Source of the DNA: Petunia secreta
Taxonomy: Eukaryota; Streptophyta; Magnoliopsida; Solanales; Solanaceae
Reading direction: 5' to 3'
DNA: 64,000 nt
Assembly: GCA_029990175.1 (NCBI GenBank)
Contig: JARKIP010000005.1
Span: 30,513,501-30,577,500 of the forward strand
Shown: one piece after another, positions 1 to 10,422 of the stretch
Layout of the letters: every line of letters starts with the position of its first letter
How positions within the stretch are numbered: position 1 is the stretch's first letter
Position numbers and translations under genes: made by a program
The notes under the pieces: generated by a model
What the model was told of the DNA's origin: nothing
The model's input: the letters and a program-made list of their open reading frames with translations, nothing else
Database searches by the model: none

Positions 1-1389
1 GTGACCATACCCCTTGCACTTGTGGCATTGTATTGAAGAAGAAGTAGGAGCATGTAGTTGAGTTTTAGAGTTACCTCCCACATTAGGTGTGTTCTTCTCA
101 AACGGCTTTTTCACATCCTTTGTAGCATTTGCACCACTTGTTCCACTTGCACTTGGGAACCTTGCATTTGAAGTAGGAGGCTTCCAATCCTTTGGTTTGC
201 TTGTTGGAGTAGTAGTGCTACTCTTGTAGCGAAGGGATTTCTCCTCCTTGAGCCATTTCTCGGCCTCAACCGCATCTTCACATAGCTTGTAATGATCATC
301 ATATTTGTGGAACTTCAATTGTGAAGCTATGTCTCGGTTCAAGCCCCCTTTGAAACGGATCATGGCCGTCTCATTGTCTTCATCATCTAAGTCAAGGATC
401 ATTCGGATTTGCTCAAATTCATTGAAGTATTCACCAACCGATTTGGAACCTTGCTTCAAATCATATAGTCGCCTTTGTTGTTCAACCCGGTATTGATTAG
501 TCAAGTACTTCTCATCCATCACACGGATCAACTCTTCCCAAGTAAGATTAATAGCCATACCCGCCCTTCTTCTATTTCTCTTCACCGACTCCCACCAAGT
601 AGAAGCAAAAGATTCAAAGGAGGATATTGCATACTTGGTCTTCTTCACATCGGGCATATCATTAGTGTCAAAGATACGCTCCATAGCCAATTTCCAACCA
701 ATGTACTCCACCGGGTCACTACTTCCTTTGAAAGAAGGAATAGTGAGCTTCACACTATTAAGATTGTTGTTGTTATCACGACCCCCTTGGAATGGCTCCG
801 GTTGGCCCCCATAGTGATCATCATAAGCAACATAGTCCCTTCTAACATTCCTCCCTCCATATCCTAAGGGTGGCCCTCGACCTCGGCCTCTACCCCGATC
901 CACATTTCGACCCCAATTCATAGCTCGCCTTGGTTGGAAGTGATCATCATACCCATACACATTGTCATCATAATCAACTTCCTCCCCTTCTTGAGCCTCA
1001 ACAACTTGCTCAAGAGGTTGCACATTTCGGACGGGTCTTGGTAGTGGAAAGTTTCTTGGAGGATTGTCTAAGATACGGGGAATGCCCGTTCGTTCAATTC
1101 TCTCTCGGTCCTCCTTCACCCGTTGTTGATTGAGCAATTCAACAACTTGCTCCGGGGTAAAAGTAGGACTACTTGAGCCTTCACCGGTCTCAATTCGGAC
1201 ACTCGGGGTCCCCTTTTCAATTGGGACACTCGGGGTCCCATGTTCAATTGGGACACTCGGGGTCCCATGTTCACCTTGGGTGCTTGAGGCACCCTTTTCA
1301 ATTGACTCAATCCTTTGAGTCATGACATCCATCTTGGCAAGAAGGCTAGCCAAGGCCTCCTTTATAAAATCTTGACCTTCGTTGGCCAT
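1..1389 (-). CDS. gag N-terminal part of gag-pol (E1), open at window edge
   Basis: Gag forms the retrotransposon particle and packages its RNA. The ATG at 1389 begins MANEGQDF, as in E7 and E10. In order there is a short coiled region, tandem GTPSVPIE repeats (about residues 37-60), an RGRGRGRG basic stretch (about 165-172), the capsid-like domain with STWWES, and the first part of a CCHC zinc knuckle (CHKCKGYGH) at positions 1-30. Three points along the frame, including the knuckle, are in phase with the ATG, so I see no frameshift. E10 has lost one C near the matching proline-rich stretch that E1 keeps (about position 1045). The frame runs off the window, so the state of pol is unknown. 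Confidence 0.85.
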   Translation of the reverse strand, partial: MANEGQDFIKEALASLLAKMDVMTQRIESIEKGASSTQGEHGTPSVPIEHGTPSVPIEKGTPSVRIETGEGSSSPTFTPEQVVELLNQQRVKEDRERIERTGIPRILDNPPRNFPLPRPVRNVQPLEQVVEAQEGEEVDYDDNVYGYDDHFQPRRAMNWGRNVDRGRGRGRGPPLGYGGRNVRRDYVAYDDHYGGQPEPFQGGRDNNNNLNSVKLTIPSFKGSSDPVEYIGWKLAMERIFDTNDMPDVKKTKYAISSFESFASTWWESVKRNRRRAGMAINLTWEELIRVMDEKYLTNQYRVEQQRRLYDLKQGSKSVGEYFNEFEQIRMILDLDDEDNETAMIRFKGGLNRDIASQLKFHKYDDHYKLCEDAVEAEKWLKEEKSLRYKSSTTTPTSKPKDWKPPTSNARFPSASGTSGANATKDVKKPFEKNTPNVGGNSKTQLHAPTSSSIQCHKCKGYGH

Positions 1390-2639
1390 TGTACCTACAA
1401 ACAAAGAAAACAAGAGTTAGTTAAAACACCTCACTCGCTCCCTCTCTTGTGTTCACTCGGATCACTCTTTTGGGTGGCGGTGGATATTTCACTCAACTTG
1501 TAGTCCCAAAGCTTCACGTAGATGATTAGCAACTCCTCAACTCAACTAAACTATTCACGAGTCACGCACACTCCGGGGTGAGTGGAGTTAATGGGACTCA
1601 ATGAACGCTAGGCACTTTGAAGTGAAGGACTTGAGTTAAAAGATTCTACGCTTTTCTTTAGAATTCTACTCTCCTTGCTAGGCACGAATCACTTAAGAGC
1701 AATCAAGGGTTAGCACTATTCAAGTAGATCGGTTACTCAAAGTAGTACTAACTAGATGTTATGTTATCAAACAAAGGGAAATACCTACGAAAATCTACCC
1801 GAAACAATGCAATCAGCACTCAGGAGGGGCGCCTAAAACTCAGGTGGGGCGCCTGGGTTGTGCTGTGTGCCAGGCGGGGCGCCTGGGTCTAGGCGGGGCG
1901 CCTGGGACTTAGGCAGTAGCCAAGTCAGGCGGGGCGCCTGGCTTAGGCGGGGCGCCTAGCCTGAAGCTTCTTCCAACTCGTTCCAAACTCGTTTCAAGTC
2001 GATTTTCAAGCCTCAAATCCGATGTTTTCAACTTGTTTTCACAATCCAAAGATACCCAAAGTTGTGTTTGATCTTCCTTAACAAAACCCAATCAAAATTT
2101 CAATCAAACAATCAATCAAATCAGGGTTCAATCTCAAGAACTCAAGAACACAAGGGTTTATCACAAGGGTTTCAACAAGGATTGTGATTCATCAAAGAAG
2201 GTGTTAAACATGTTCAAATCCCACAAAATTGGTACCGAATTGTTTGTTTTTCAATGAAGATCAATCCCCAATAGCAAGTTTTCAATCAAGCATCAATCCA
2301 ACCCAAGAATCAAGCCAAAATCATTAAGAACAAGGTTTATCAAGGGTTTAAGGGTTGTTGGGGTTTCAATTTTTCAAACTTCACCAATCCAAACAAATTT
2401 GATACCTAAGCAACGGGAATTCAATCACGATCAAGAATCCATAACACCCATATCATAATTCATCCAAATCAACAAGTAACACCAAATTTTTGGTATTTTT
2501 CAATTTTCAATTTTTTTTGCAATTTTCTCCTTTCTAATAACTTCAACAACAAGAAAAACTAAAAGAAGATACTAGGCACGAAGAATCAAGGGTCGGGGGT
2601 TTGTAGAAACAAAACCCGAGCCTTGCTCTGATACCAAAC
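1390..2639 (-). promoter_or_regulatory. E1 5' leader with primer binding site and GGCGCC palindrome cluster
   Basis: The minus strand reads TGGTATCAGAGC (2636-2625) three bases inside the LTR, complementary to the 3' end of initiator tRNA-Met. Downstream are AT-rich sequence, a cluster of AGGCG-CCC-CGCCT type palindromes (1819-1960), the block around CGTGCCTAGCAAGGAGAGTA (near 1670-1700), a GAGGGAGCGAGTGAG motif (about 1430-1445), and a TTTGTAG/GTAC junction just before the gag ATG that looks like a splice acceptor. No other coding sequence is credible here. Confidence 0.8.
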
Positions 2640-3418
2640 TGATGAGAATCAAACGCGGAAAAGTAAAAGATAAAGAACGAGACGTAACTCGATCTCTAAT
2701 CCCAAGTAGCAACGGAGAACTTGTTCCGTTACACCCCGAGAGAAGGACAAGAACACCTACGCTATGCAACTACCCTCGAGCTAACGCGAGCACGCAAGTA
2801 GAATGGTCGGAGAGGAAGAGTATTCATCTAGATCCGCTAGAAGACATACAAGTCCAAGAACAAAAGGTTTCATTCACTCATCAAGAGCCTTGCTCATGTT
2901 CATCATTCATAATCATCAATAATAAGCTAAGTGTAAAATAAGCTATGCTTGGGTATTTATAGTGTTTTCCCAAGCTTAAACAAAGACTTAATTACCCTTA
3001 CTAATAAGGTCCACCAAATAAGCCACGTAGGGCAAAACAGTCAAAGAAACATAAATTCAGCAGCTAGGAGGGGCGCCTGGGGCTGGGAGGGGCGCCTGGT
3101 ATATGCTGAAGCCAGGCGGGGCGCCTGGATCTAGGCGGGGCGCCTGGCTTGGCCTTCAGCCAGGCTGGGCGCCTGAAACTAGGCGGGGCGCCTGGGCCTT
3201 AGGCAGTGAGCTCCCCAGGCGGGGCGCCTGGGGCAGGCGGGGCGCCTAGCTCTGCTGGGTTCTCTTCCTCCTTAGGCGTGAGGCCTAGCTTGAGCACCCG
3301 GAACGGCTTCCAATCGCTTCCTTCTTCAAGGCCCTTCCTCACCAAGTGTATGTGCACTCCTTGGATCTCCTTAGCTTGGCTACGCGTGAATGGTCTTGAG
3401 GGGGTTTGGGTCTCATCA
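2640..3418 (-). repeat. E1 5' LTR (779 bp)
   Basis: It starts TGATGAGACCC and ends GATTCTCATCA in element orientation, with an extended terminal inverted repeat TGATGAGA/TCTCATCA. GGCGCC-centred palindromes fill 3064-3250 and a TATAAA-type box (tatttatag in the plus text near 2953) lies downstream of them. The primer site abuts its inner end. The outer end abuts coiled-coil gene sequence. Confidence 0.92.
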
Positions 3419-3565
3419 CGGATGCTCTACGTGGACAAGTAGCTAGTTTGCAGCCCTTTGTGGAGAAGGCTGAGGAATTAAAGGGCGAGCTGCAGACCAC
3501 TCATGATGTTTATTGTGCAGAGGTTCTAAAGAGAAGGAACTTGGAGAGGGCGTTGGCTGGTGAAG
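3419..3565 (+). pseudogene. Coiled-coil protein gene, fragment 1 (interrupted by E1 and E2)
   Basis: This is an open stretch of about 48 codons rich in E, K, L, Q and R, for example ASLQPFVEKAEELKGELQ, typical of a long coiled coil. It continues in the same frame at 11173 after E2: the target duplication TGAAG forms part of a GAA-GTG junction. The left end is destroyed by the E1 LTR. I do not recognise the family. It could be a host gene or the coiled-coil ORF that often accompanies plant transposase-like or gypsy-type ORFs. Confidence 0.6.
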
Positions 3566-4315
3566 TGATGCAATCGAAAATACGAAAGCGATAAAAGATA
3601 AGAAACGAGACGAGACTCACACTAAAGTCGAGTAGCAACGAAGAACTTGTTCCGTTACACCCCGAGCGATTGGAAAGAATCACCTACGCTAAGCAACTAT
3701 CCTCAAGAGACACGAGGCTCAAGCAAATAGAATGATCGAAGATGGATTGAAGAGCAACTTGGATTCATCCAATTGATTTCAAGCCAAAAGAGTTACAATG
3801 TCAAGAGCTATGCTCATTCAATGTGTTTTGTGTTCAAAGTAGTGTAAAAACAATAAATGATGAAAGAGGGCATTTATAGCACCTCATTACAATGTTTCCT
3901 AGCATTCTGGTCCGCTGCTACTCGAGTGTTCTTCGCGATCGCGCAGAGTTATACGCGATCGCGTGGAACACTAAAATGCAGAAGGTCGCGATAGCGCGAG
4001 TCTTGGCGCGATCGCGCAGGCAAAAGAAATGGTCATCGCGATCGCGTGAGTGATGGACGCGATCGCGAAGAGCAAGTTTCCAGTCTTAGGCAGTAAGCTC
4101 AGCAGACTTCCCCTGTTTTTGCCCTGTTTTGCTCCCCTGCTTCTTGCACTGTTTCCTGCCCTGTTTCCACATGGAATGAGCTCCAATGCATTGCCTTTAA
4201 GTCCTTCCCCGAGCTCGTCTCATCCCCGCCTCTCCAAACCAAGTGTAGGTGAGCGTCTTGTATGTCCTTGGCTTGACTTCGAGTGAATGGTCTCGATGCA
4301 ATTTGGGTTGCATCA
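3566..4315 (-). repeat. E2 3' LTR (750 bp)
   Basis: In element orientation it begins TGATGCAACCC and ends CGATTGCATCA. Its first 217 bp encode the C-terminal tail of the polyprotein, which stops at 4099. Directly after the stop comes a cluster of six CGCGATCGCG-type palindromes (3935-4075 in the plus text). A TATAAA box follows at about 3876-3881 (tttata in the plus text), which places the palindromes in U3. Confidence 0.95.
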
Positions 4316-7300
4316 TCCTCCCCTTCTTGAGAAGATTTCGTCCTCGAAATTGAGGCGTCCTCCTCCAAGGTGTCGTCACCTACATCAACAGAAGTCAAGT
4401 CACTAACATTGAAAGTAGTCGATACATTATACTCACCGGGCAAATCTATCACGTATGCATTGTTGTTGATCTTAGACAACACTTGGAATGGTCCATCGCC
4501 CCTTGGTGCCAACTTTCCTTTCCTTTGGATGGGAAATCTTTCCTTTCGGAAATGCACCCATACCCAATCTCCCTTCTTGAACTCCACCTTCTTTCTTCCT
4601 TTGTTCCTCTTGGTTGCTATCTTCTCATAAGCCTCTTCCAAAGCCTTCCGCGCTTTGGCGTGAAGTTCAAGTAACGCCTTGGCCCGAACTTTACCTTCAA
4701 AATCAACAACCACATCCCTTGGCAAAGGGGTAAGATCAAGAGGAATCAATGGGTTAAAACCATAAACACACTCAAATGGAGTCATGCCAATCATGCGATG
4801 TAAAGTGCGGTTATATGCAAACTCCATGAGTGGTAGCTTATCAATCCAAGTCCCGGCCTTTCCTTTGGTCATAGCTCGTAGTAGAGCTCCCAAAGTCCGG
4901 TTCACCACCTCGGTTTGCCCATCGGTTTGAGGGTGGTGGGACGTGGAGAAGAGCAATTTGGTGCCAAGAGCACCCCACAAACATTTCCAAAAATGGCTAA
5001 GGAACTTGGAGTCCCTATCACTAACAATGGTGCGAGGCACCCCATGCAATTTCAAGACATGATCAATAAACAAGGAAGCTACATGATGGGCATCATTAGT
5101 CTTTTTGCACGGAATGAAGTGAGCCATTTTGGAGAATCGGTCAACGACAACAAAAATGCTATCGTGTCCTCCTCTAGTCCGGGGTAAAGCCATGACAAAA
5201 TCCATAGAAAGATCAACCCACGGACTAGTAGGGATGGGCAAAGGAGTGTATAGTCCTTGGTTGTTGGATCTAGACTTGGCCCTCTTGCAATCCAAGCAAG
5301 CATTGCAAAATCGTTCCACAAGAGGCCTCATTTTTGGCCAATGGAATTGCTCTTTAAGTATGGCCATAGTCTTGTCCACCCCAAAGTGACCCATCAAGCC
5401 CCCGCAATGTGCTTCTTGCACTAGCACATCTCTCCAGGAGGACTCGGGAACACACACTCGCCCATGCTTGAAAATGTAGCCATCTACCCATTGGTATTTC
5501 TCCACCCTTTCCCCACTCACTAGCGCATCATAAATGCTCTTGAGCTTTGGGTCATGAGCGTACAATGACTTGATACTCTCAAAACCCACAAGTCTAGAAG
5601 CGAGAGTGGTGGCAAGAGCGAATTTTCTTGAAAGCGCATCGGCCACAATATTGTCCTTACCCTTTTTGTAATGAATTACATAAGGAAAGGACTCAATGAA
5701 CTCCACCCACTTGGCATGTCTCTTGTTCAACTTTTCTTGACCTCTTAGATGTTTGAGTGACTCATGGTCACTCTTAATCACAAATTCCCGAGGCCATAGA
5801 TAGTGTTGCCAATGGGCTAAGGCTCTCACGAGGGCATACAACTCCTTGTCATACGTGGAGTAATTCAAGGTTGCGCCCTTCAACTTCTCACTAAAGTAGG
5901 CAACGGGTCTCCCTTCTTGCATGAGAACACCCCCAATTCCCACCCCCGAGGCATCACATTCAACCTCAAAAGCCTTCCCGAAGTCGGGCAATTGTAGCAA
6001 GGGAGCGGTACTCAGCCTACCTTTCAATTCTTGGAAAGCTCTCTCTTGAGACTCTCCCCACACAAAGGGTTTATCTTTCTTCACCAACTCGGTGAGTGAT
6101 GCGGCAATGGTGCTAAAGTCTCTAACAAAGCGCCGATAGAAACTAGCAAGGCCATGGAAACTCCTCACATGAGAAACGGTGGTAGGAGTAGGCCAATCTC
6201 TAATGGCTTCAACTTTGGACTCATCAACTTCCACACCATTGGCACTAACAACAAAGCCCAAAAAGACAACCTTTTCAACACAAAAGGCACACTTCTTAAA
6301 GTTGGCATAGAGCTTTTCGGCTCGTAGCACTTCAAGCACTTGACTCAAGTGGCCCACATGGTCGTCTATTGACTTGCTATAAATCAATATGTCATCAAAG
6401 TAGACGACCACGAATTTGTTGATAAATGGCTTAAGCACGTGGTTCATTAATCTCATGAAAGTGCTAGGTGCGTTGGAGAGGCCGAAGGGCATCACCAACC
6501 ATTCATATAGACCAAATTTAGTCTTGAATGCGGTTTTCCACTCATCACCCGGTTTCATCCGGATTTGGTGGTAGCCGGACCTAAGGTCTATTTTTGAAAA
6601 GACACTAGATCCACTAAGCTCATCCAACATGTCATCCAAACGAGGTATGGGATGTCGATACTTTACCGTGATCTTGTTGACCGCTCGACAATCCACACAC
6701 ATCCTCCAAGTGCCATCCTTTTTTGGAACGAGGATCACGGGCACGGCACAAGGACTCAAGCTTTCCCTCACCAAGCCCTTTGTAAGCAACTCATCAATTT
6801 GTTTTTGCAACTCCCTTGTGTCCTCGGGATTGCTTCTATATGCCGGCTTGTTGGGGATTTGAGATCCCGGGACAAAATCAATTTGATGTTCAATACCTCT
6901 CAAGGGAGGTAGTCCATCCGGCATCTCTTCCGGAAACATGTCCTCGTAGACCTTCAAGACATTGTCAATGGCACTAGGCAAAGGGTTAGGGTTAGATAAA
7001 TAATCACTTTCGGAATTTAAAACCATACCTTTGTGCACTAGGCATATGAGCATCTTGGTGCCATCATTACCTCTCAAAACCTCACCCGGTTGCATCATGG
7101 CACACATGCGACCGGTGGGAGATGGTGGAGTCTCGGCCAAAGATTTGGCCACAATCGGAGACTTGGCCTTAGCCGCTTCCCTCAATTCTTTCATGCGCCG
7201 ATAGTCTTCACTTACTTGTTTCGGGGTCAAAGGTGTAAGTACGAACCTTTTTCCCTCATGTTTCACCGTGTAAGTGTTGGCCCGGCCATCATGAACCACT

Positions 7301-9126
7301 TGTTTGTCGTATTGCCAAGGTCTTCCAAACAAAAGATGGCAAGCTTGCATTGGCACCACGTCAAACATGTGTTCATCTTGATAGTTTCCAATCTTGAACC
7401 TAACCAAGACTTGCTTCACTACCCTCAATTCCCCACACTCACTTAGCCATTGCAAACGGTAGGGGCTCGGGTGTTTAATGGTAGTCAACTTCAATTGTGA
7501 GACCAAAGATTGGCTCACCACATTTGCACAACTACCCGAGTCAATAATCATGGAACAAACTTGCCCCCTCACTCTACAACGGGCATGGAACAAGTTCTCC
7601 CTTTGCTCATCTTCCCTCTCCTCACTCAACATAGTTCCCAAAATGCGGCGTACCACAAGGAACATATTAGGATCATCCCCCTCCGTCGCTCTCTCCTCAC
7701 CTTCACCCTCAACTTCCTCACTCTCCTCCTCATCATCTTCCTCGGGCTCACTTTCCCCCTCATAGACCAACCCATCATCCATTACAATCATTGTTTTCCG
7801 GGTAGGGCACTCTTTGGCAAAGTGGCCATAACCCTTGCATTTATGACATTGGAAGGAAGAAGAAGAAGGAGTATTTAAAGTAGTTTTAGAAGTACCTCCA
7901 ACTTCTTTGTGGTCGCTCTTCGGGGTAGCCTTCTCAAAAGGCTTCTTTACATCTCGACTCCCACTTGCCCCACTAGCATATGGGCTCTTCCATTCTTTGG
8001 TGCGAGTTGAAGGAGTGGTGGTGGTAGTACTCCTATAGCGAGGAGCCTTTTCTTCTTTGAGCCATTTCTCGGCTTCAACCGCGGCATCACAAACATCTTG
8101 CAAGGAGTGGAAGATGTGAAGTCTCAATTGGGATGCAATCTCCCTACTCAAGCCACTTTTGAAACGGATGATAGCTTGTTCTTCATCCTCCGTTTCCATG
8201 TCAAGAGCCATCCGGTTTTTCTCAAAGTCGTTGAAATAGTCATCAACGGACTTGTAGCCTTGCTTCAATTCATAGAGCTTTTTGAGTTGCTCTTGTCGAT
8301 ACTTGGGAGTCACATACTTGTTGTTCATAACTTCTTTCAATTCTTCCCAAGTGATGTTCATCCGCAACCCAAGTCTTCTCCTTGATCGCTTGATGGATTC
8401 CCACCAAGTAGAGGCATAGGACTCAAATGATGAAATGGCATAAGTGGCCTTCTTCTCCTCGGTCATATCATTTGTGTCAAAGACCCGCTCCAATTGGATC
8501 TTCCATTCAAGAAATGCTTCCGGATCACTAGTCCCCTTGAAAGGCGGGATAGTGATCTTGACACTATTGAGATTAGTGTCTCGACCCCCACGGTGTTGTT
8601 CCGGTTGAACCCCATAGTTGTCATCAACATCTTCATATTCCCTTCCCAAGTTTCTTCCCATATAAGCTCTTGGTGGTCCTCGACCTCGACCACGACCTCT
8701 ATCTATACCTCGGCCTCCATTCATCGCCCTCCTATTTGGATAGGGGACATCAAAGTAATCATCATCAAGTCCGAGACCCTCCCCTTCTTGAGCTTCATCA
8801 ACTTGCTCAAGAGGTGCAATGTTTCTCCGTGGCCTTAGGAATGGAACATCTCCTTGGGGATTGCCCAAGGGTTGGGGATTGCCCAACATTCTTTCTCTAG
8901 CAAGAGCCTCATCCCTCAACCGTTGTCGACGAACTAGCTCCGCATATTGATCCGGCTTCATGATGGAATCATCACTAGTGCCTTCATTGGGGTCCTTTTG
9001 GACACTCGGGGTCCTCTCCTTTTCAAGAACCTCCATTTTAAGGTTTAGGGCCTTCACCTCGGCTAACAAGCTAGCCAAGACGTCGGTTGGAACCTCAATG
9101 GTACTCTTTGCTTTCTCCTCCGCCAT
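4099..9126 (-). CDS. gag-pol polyprotein of E2 (gag, protease, RT, RNase H, integrase)
   Basis: One 1675-residue frame from the ATG at 9126, chosen because MAEEKAKS matches the E4 start; the frame is open 17 codons further upstream. In order: gag with RGRGRGRG and a STWWES capsid region; CCHC knuckle CHKCKGYGHFAKEC near residue 426; an acidic linker; retropepsin D-S-G near 527; reverse transcriptase with YFDDILIYS near 905; RNase H (VECDASGVGIGG) near 1050; integrase H-H-C-C zinc site near 1235-1282; the D-D-E core (MDFVMALP, SDRDSKF, QTEVVNRT) near 1305-1407; and a GPF module near 1540. It ends with ISRTKSSQEGEDD and an LTR-encoded tail containing FTRSQAK. I see no chromodomain. All catalytic motifs are present, so the product should be functional. 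Lineage is probably CRM-like chromovirus, inferred from the tail and LTR ends. Confidence 0.95.
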   Translation of the reverse strand: MAEEKAKSTIEVPTDVLASLLAEVKALNLKMEVLEKERTPSVQKDPNEGTSDDSIMKPDQYAELVRRQRLRDEALARERMLGNPQPLGNPQGDVPFLRPRRNIAPLEQVDEAQEGEGLGLDDDYFDVPYPNRRAMNGGRGIDRGRGRGRGPPRAYMGRNLGREYEDVDDNYGVQPEQHRGGRDTNLNSVKITIPPFKGTSDPEAFLEWKIQLERVFDTNDMTEEKKATYAISSFESYASTWWESIKRSRRRLGLRMNITWEELKEVMNNKYVTPKYRQEQLKKLYELKQGYKSVDDYFNDFEKNRMALDMETEDEEQAIIRFKSGLSREIASQLRLHIFHSLQDVCDAAVEAEKWLKEEKAPRYRSTTTTTPSTRTKEWKSPYASGASGSRDVKKPFEKATPKSDHKEVGGTSKTTLNTPSSSSFQCHKCKGYGHFAKECPTRKTMIVMDDGLVYEGESEPEEDDEEESEEVEGEGEERATEGDDPNMFLVVRRILGTMLSEEREDEQRENLFHARCRVRGQVCSMIIDSGSCANVVSQSLVSQLKLTTIKHPSPYRLQWLSECGELRVVKQVLVRFKIGNYQDEHMFDVVPMQACHLLFGRPWQYDKQVVHDGRANTYTVKHEGKRFVLTPLTPKQVSEDYRRMKELREAAKAKSPIVAKSLAETPPSPTGRMCAMMQPGEVLRGNDGTKMLICLVHKGMVLNSESDYLSNPNPLPSAIDNVLKVYEDMFPEEMPDGLPPLRGIEHQIDFVPGSQIPNKPAYRSNPEDTRELQKQIDELLTKGLVRESLSPCAVPVILVPKKDGTWRMCVDCRAVNKITVKYRHPIPRLDDMLDELSGSSVFSKIDLRSGYHQIRMKPGDEWKTAFKTKFGLYEWLVMPFGLSNAPSTFMRLMNHVLKPFINKFVVVYFDDILIYSKSIDDHVGHLSQVLEVLRAEKLYANFKKCAFCVEKVVFLGFVVSANGVEVDESKVEAIRDWPTPTTVSHVRSFHGLASFYRRFVRDFSTIAASLTELVKKDKPFVWGESQERAFQELKGRLSTAPLLQLPDFGKAFEVECDASGVGIGGVLMQEGRPVAYFSEKLKGATLNYSTYDKELYALVRALAHWQHYLWPREFVIKSDHESLKHLRGQEKLNKRHAKWVEFIESFPYVIHYKKGKDNIVADALSRKFALATTLASRLVGFESIKSLYAHDPKLKSIYDALVSGERVEKYQWVDGYIFKHGRVCVPESSWRDVLVQEAHCGGLMGHFGVDKTMAILKEQFHWPKMRPLVERFCNACLDCKRAKSRSNNQGLYTPLPIPTSPWVDLSMDFVMALPRTRGGHDSIFVVVDRFSKMAHFIPCKKTNDAHHVASLFIDHVLKLHGVPRTIVSDRDSKFLSHFWKCLWGALGTKLLFSTSHHPQTDGQTEVVNRTLGALLRAMTKGKAGTWIDKLPLMEFAYNRTLHRMIGMTPFECVYGFNPLIPLDLTPLPRDVVVDFEGKVRAKALLELHAKARKALEEAYEKIATKRNKGRKKVEFKKGDWVWVHFRKERFPIQRKGKLAPRGDGPFQVLSKINNNAYVIDLPGEYNVSTTFNVSDLTSVDVGDDTLEEDASISRTKSSQEGEDDATQIASRPFTRSQAKDIQDAHLHLVWRGGDETSSGKDLKAMHWSSFHVETGQETVQEAGEQNRAKTGEVC
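4316..4328 (-). promoter_or_regulatory. E2 polypurine tract
   Basis: AAGAAGGGGAGGA in element orientation lies directly against the 3' LTR and should prime plus-strand DNA synthesis. The same 13 bases border the 3' LTR of E4, E5, E6, E8, E9 and E10. Here the tract also encodes part of the polyprotein (QEGED). Confidence 0.9.
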
Positions 9127-10422
9127 GTACCTACAACAATCAAAACAAGAAAGGAAGATTAGAGTAAAAGTCCTCACTCACTCCCTCACCTTTGCTTGTC
9201 GCTCGGGTTCACTCAATCTTGGGGGTTGGTTTCACACAAACTTGAAATCAATGGCCTCCTCGTAGTTGCGCAACCTCCTCAAAGATCAAACCAAAATACA
9301 AGAACCAAATGCTCTTCGGGAAGAGTGGATTCAATGGGACTCGATCAACGCCAAGCTATTTGGTGCGCACTTGAACCAAACAATTAACTACGAATCTTCT
9401 TTGGATTCTACTCTCCTCCTAGGCACGAGTATCCTATTCGCACAAGGGATTAGTACTAATTGGGTAGAAGTGTTACCCTCAAGGTACCAACCGGAAGTGG
9501 CGCGATCAAATGTTCAAAGATCGATTCGCCACTAAACGGATTCGGAATTGGACGAATTTTGGTTTGTGATCTAGAAACTCACCATATTTGATGATGCTAT
9601 GGGAGTTTTGGTGGTTGGGAACTGTTACGACACCTTTGCGAACGTTCTGTCCAACTTCAGGAAATTCTGGAAATTGGTTCCCTTCGCGATCGCGTGCAGA
9701 TGAGCGCGACCGCGATGAACAAAATTCAGAATTGGCGCGATAGCGCGAGACCTTGCGCGATCGCGCAGGTTTGTTCAGCTGAACCAGAATTTCGACAGAA
9801 AAACAGCAGTTTTGGCACAACAACAACCCAAATGCAATGTATTTCAGTTTTCAAGCTTTCCAAAGATGTTTTTCAGCTGGAACAAACATTCCCCAATAGT
9901 TCTTACACAAAAACAACCATCAAACAACTTGTTTTCAAAGATTTTTTTTTGACAAGTTCTTCAATATTTCCAAACCTTCAAGAACCAAATTTTCGATTTT
10001 CACTACAATACTCCAAATGATGTTATGTTGGTATCAAAACAACGGGAAAACTATTGTGAACAATCCCCGATACCAAACATTCACAATATCATAACATCAA
10101 GCAAGTTTTGGCAAATTTTGCAAAATACCCAACCTAGGGTTCAATTTTTGAACTTTTGATTTTCAACTCCAAAACGCGTTTTGTTGGTACCCAATTGTCG
10201 GGTTCACGTAAACAAACAATCCCCGATAATCAAAACCAACAAAATCGTAACACAAGCGATTTCCTCCAAATTTTTGGGTTTTTGAGTTTTTGAATTTTTT
10301 TTCTTCTTTTTCAATATAACAAGAACAAGAACACGAAAATAAATGCGGAACAAAGATGACAAGCACGAAGAGTAGGACGAGGGCTCGTAAGAACGCAACC
10401 CTAGCCTTGCTCTGATACCAAC
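9127..10422 (-). promoter_or_regulatory. E2 5' leader: PBS, stem-loops, GCGATCGC palindromes
   Basis: The primer site (10420-10409 read on the minus strand) matches TGGTATCAGAGC two bases inside the LTR. Two copies of a GGGGATTG...CCCG...GGTAYC stem-loop unit lie at about 10184-10231 and 10030-10074. The second is enclosed by GATGTTATG/CATAACATC arms. GCGATCGC-type palindromes occupy 9685-9769. Closer to gag are CGTGCCTAGGAGGAGAGTAG and CAAGTGCGCAC blocks, a GAGGGAGTGAGTGAG motif (about 9175-9190) and a TTGTAG/GTAC junction next to the ATG. No coding ORF is evident. Confidence 0.8.

Larger units (their letters stand above)
1..3418 (-). mobile_element. E1: Ty3/gypsy LTR retrotransposon, 5' part (cut by left window edge)
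   Basis: In minus orientation this holds a 5' LTR, a tRNA-iMet primer site, a long leader and the first 463 codons of gag. Protease, polymerase and the 3' LTR lie outside the window. Gag and LTR closely match E10, so both belong to one family, but the E1 LTR is 779 bp against 842-860 bp because it has fewer GGCGCC units. It is inserted in the coiled-coil gene whose sequence starts at 3419. The first five bases there, CGGAT, should recur at the unseen left end if the insertion is simple. Confidence 0.93.

Noticed and set aside
2625..2636. tRNA-like sequence GCTCTGATACCA next to LTRs
   Set aside because: Only 12 bases match initiator tRNA-Met; these are primer binding sites, not tRNA genes.
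3935..4075. GCGATCGC is the same octamer as the cyanobacterial HIP1 repeat, raising contamination
   Set aside because: It sits only in LTRs and leaders of plant-type retrotransposons with perfect target duplications; the surrounding sequence is not bacterial.
3971..4286. Small ORFs of 71-78 codons on both strands of the E2 LTRs
   Set aside because: They arise from the GC-rich palindromes and the polyprotein tail and show no start context or independent conservation.
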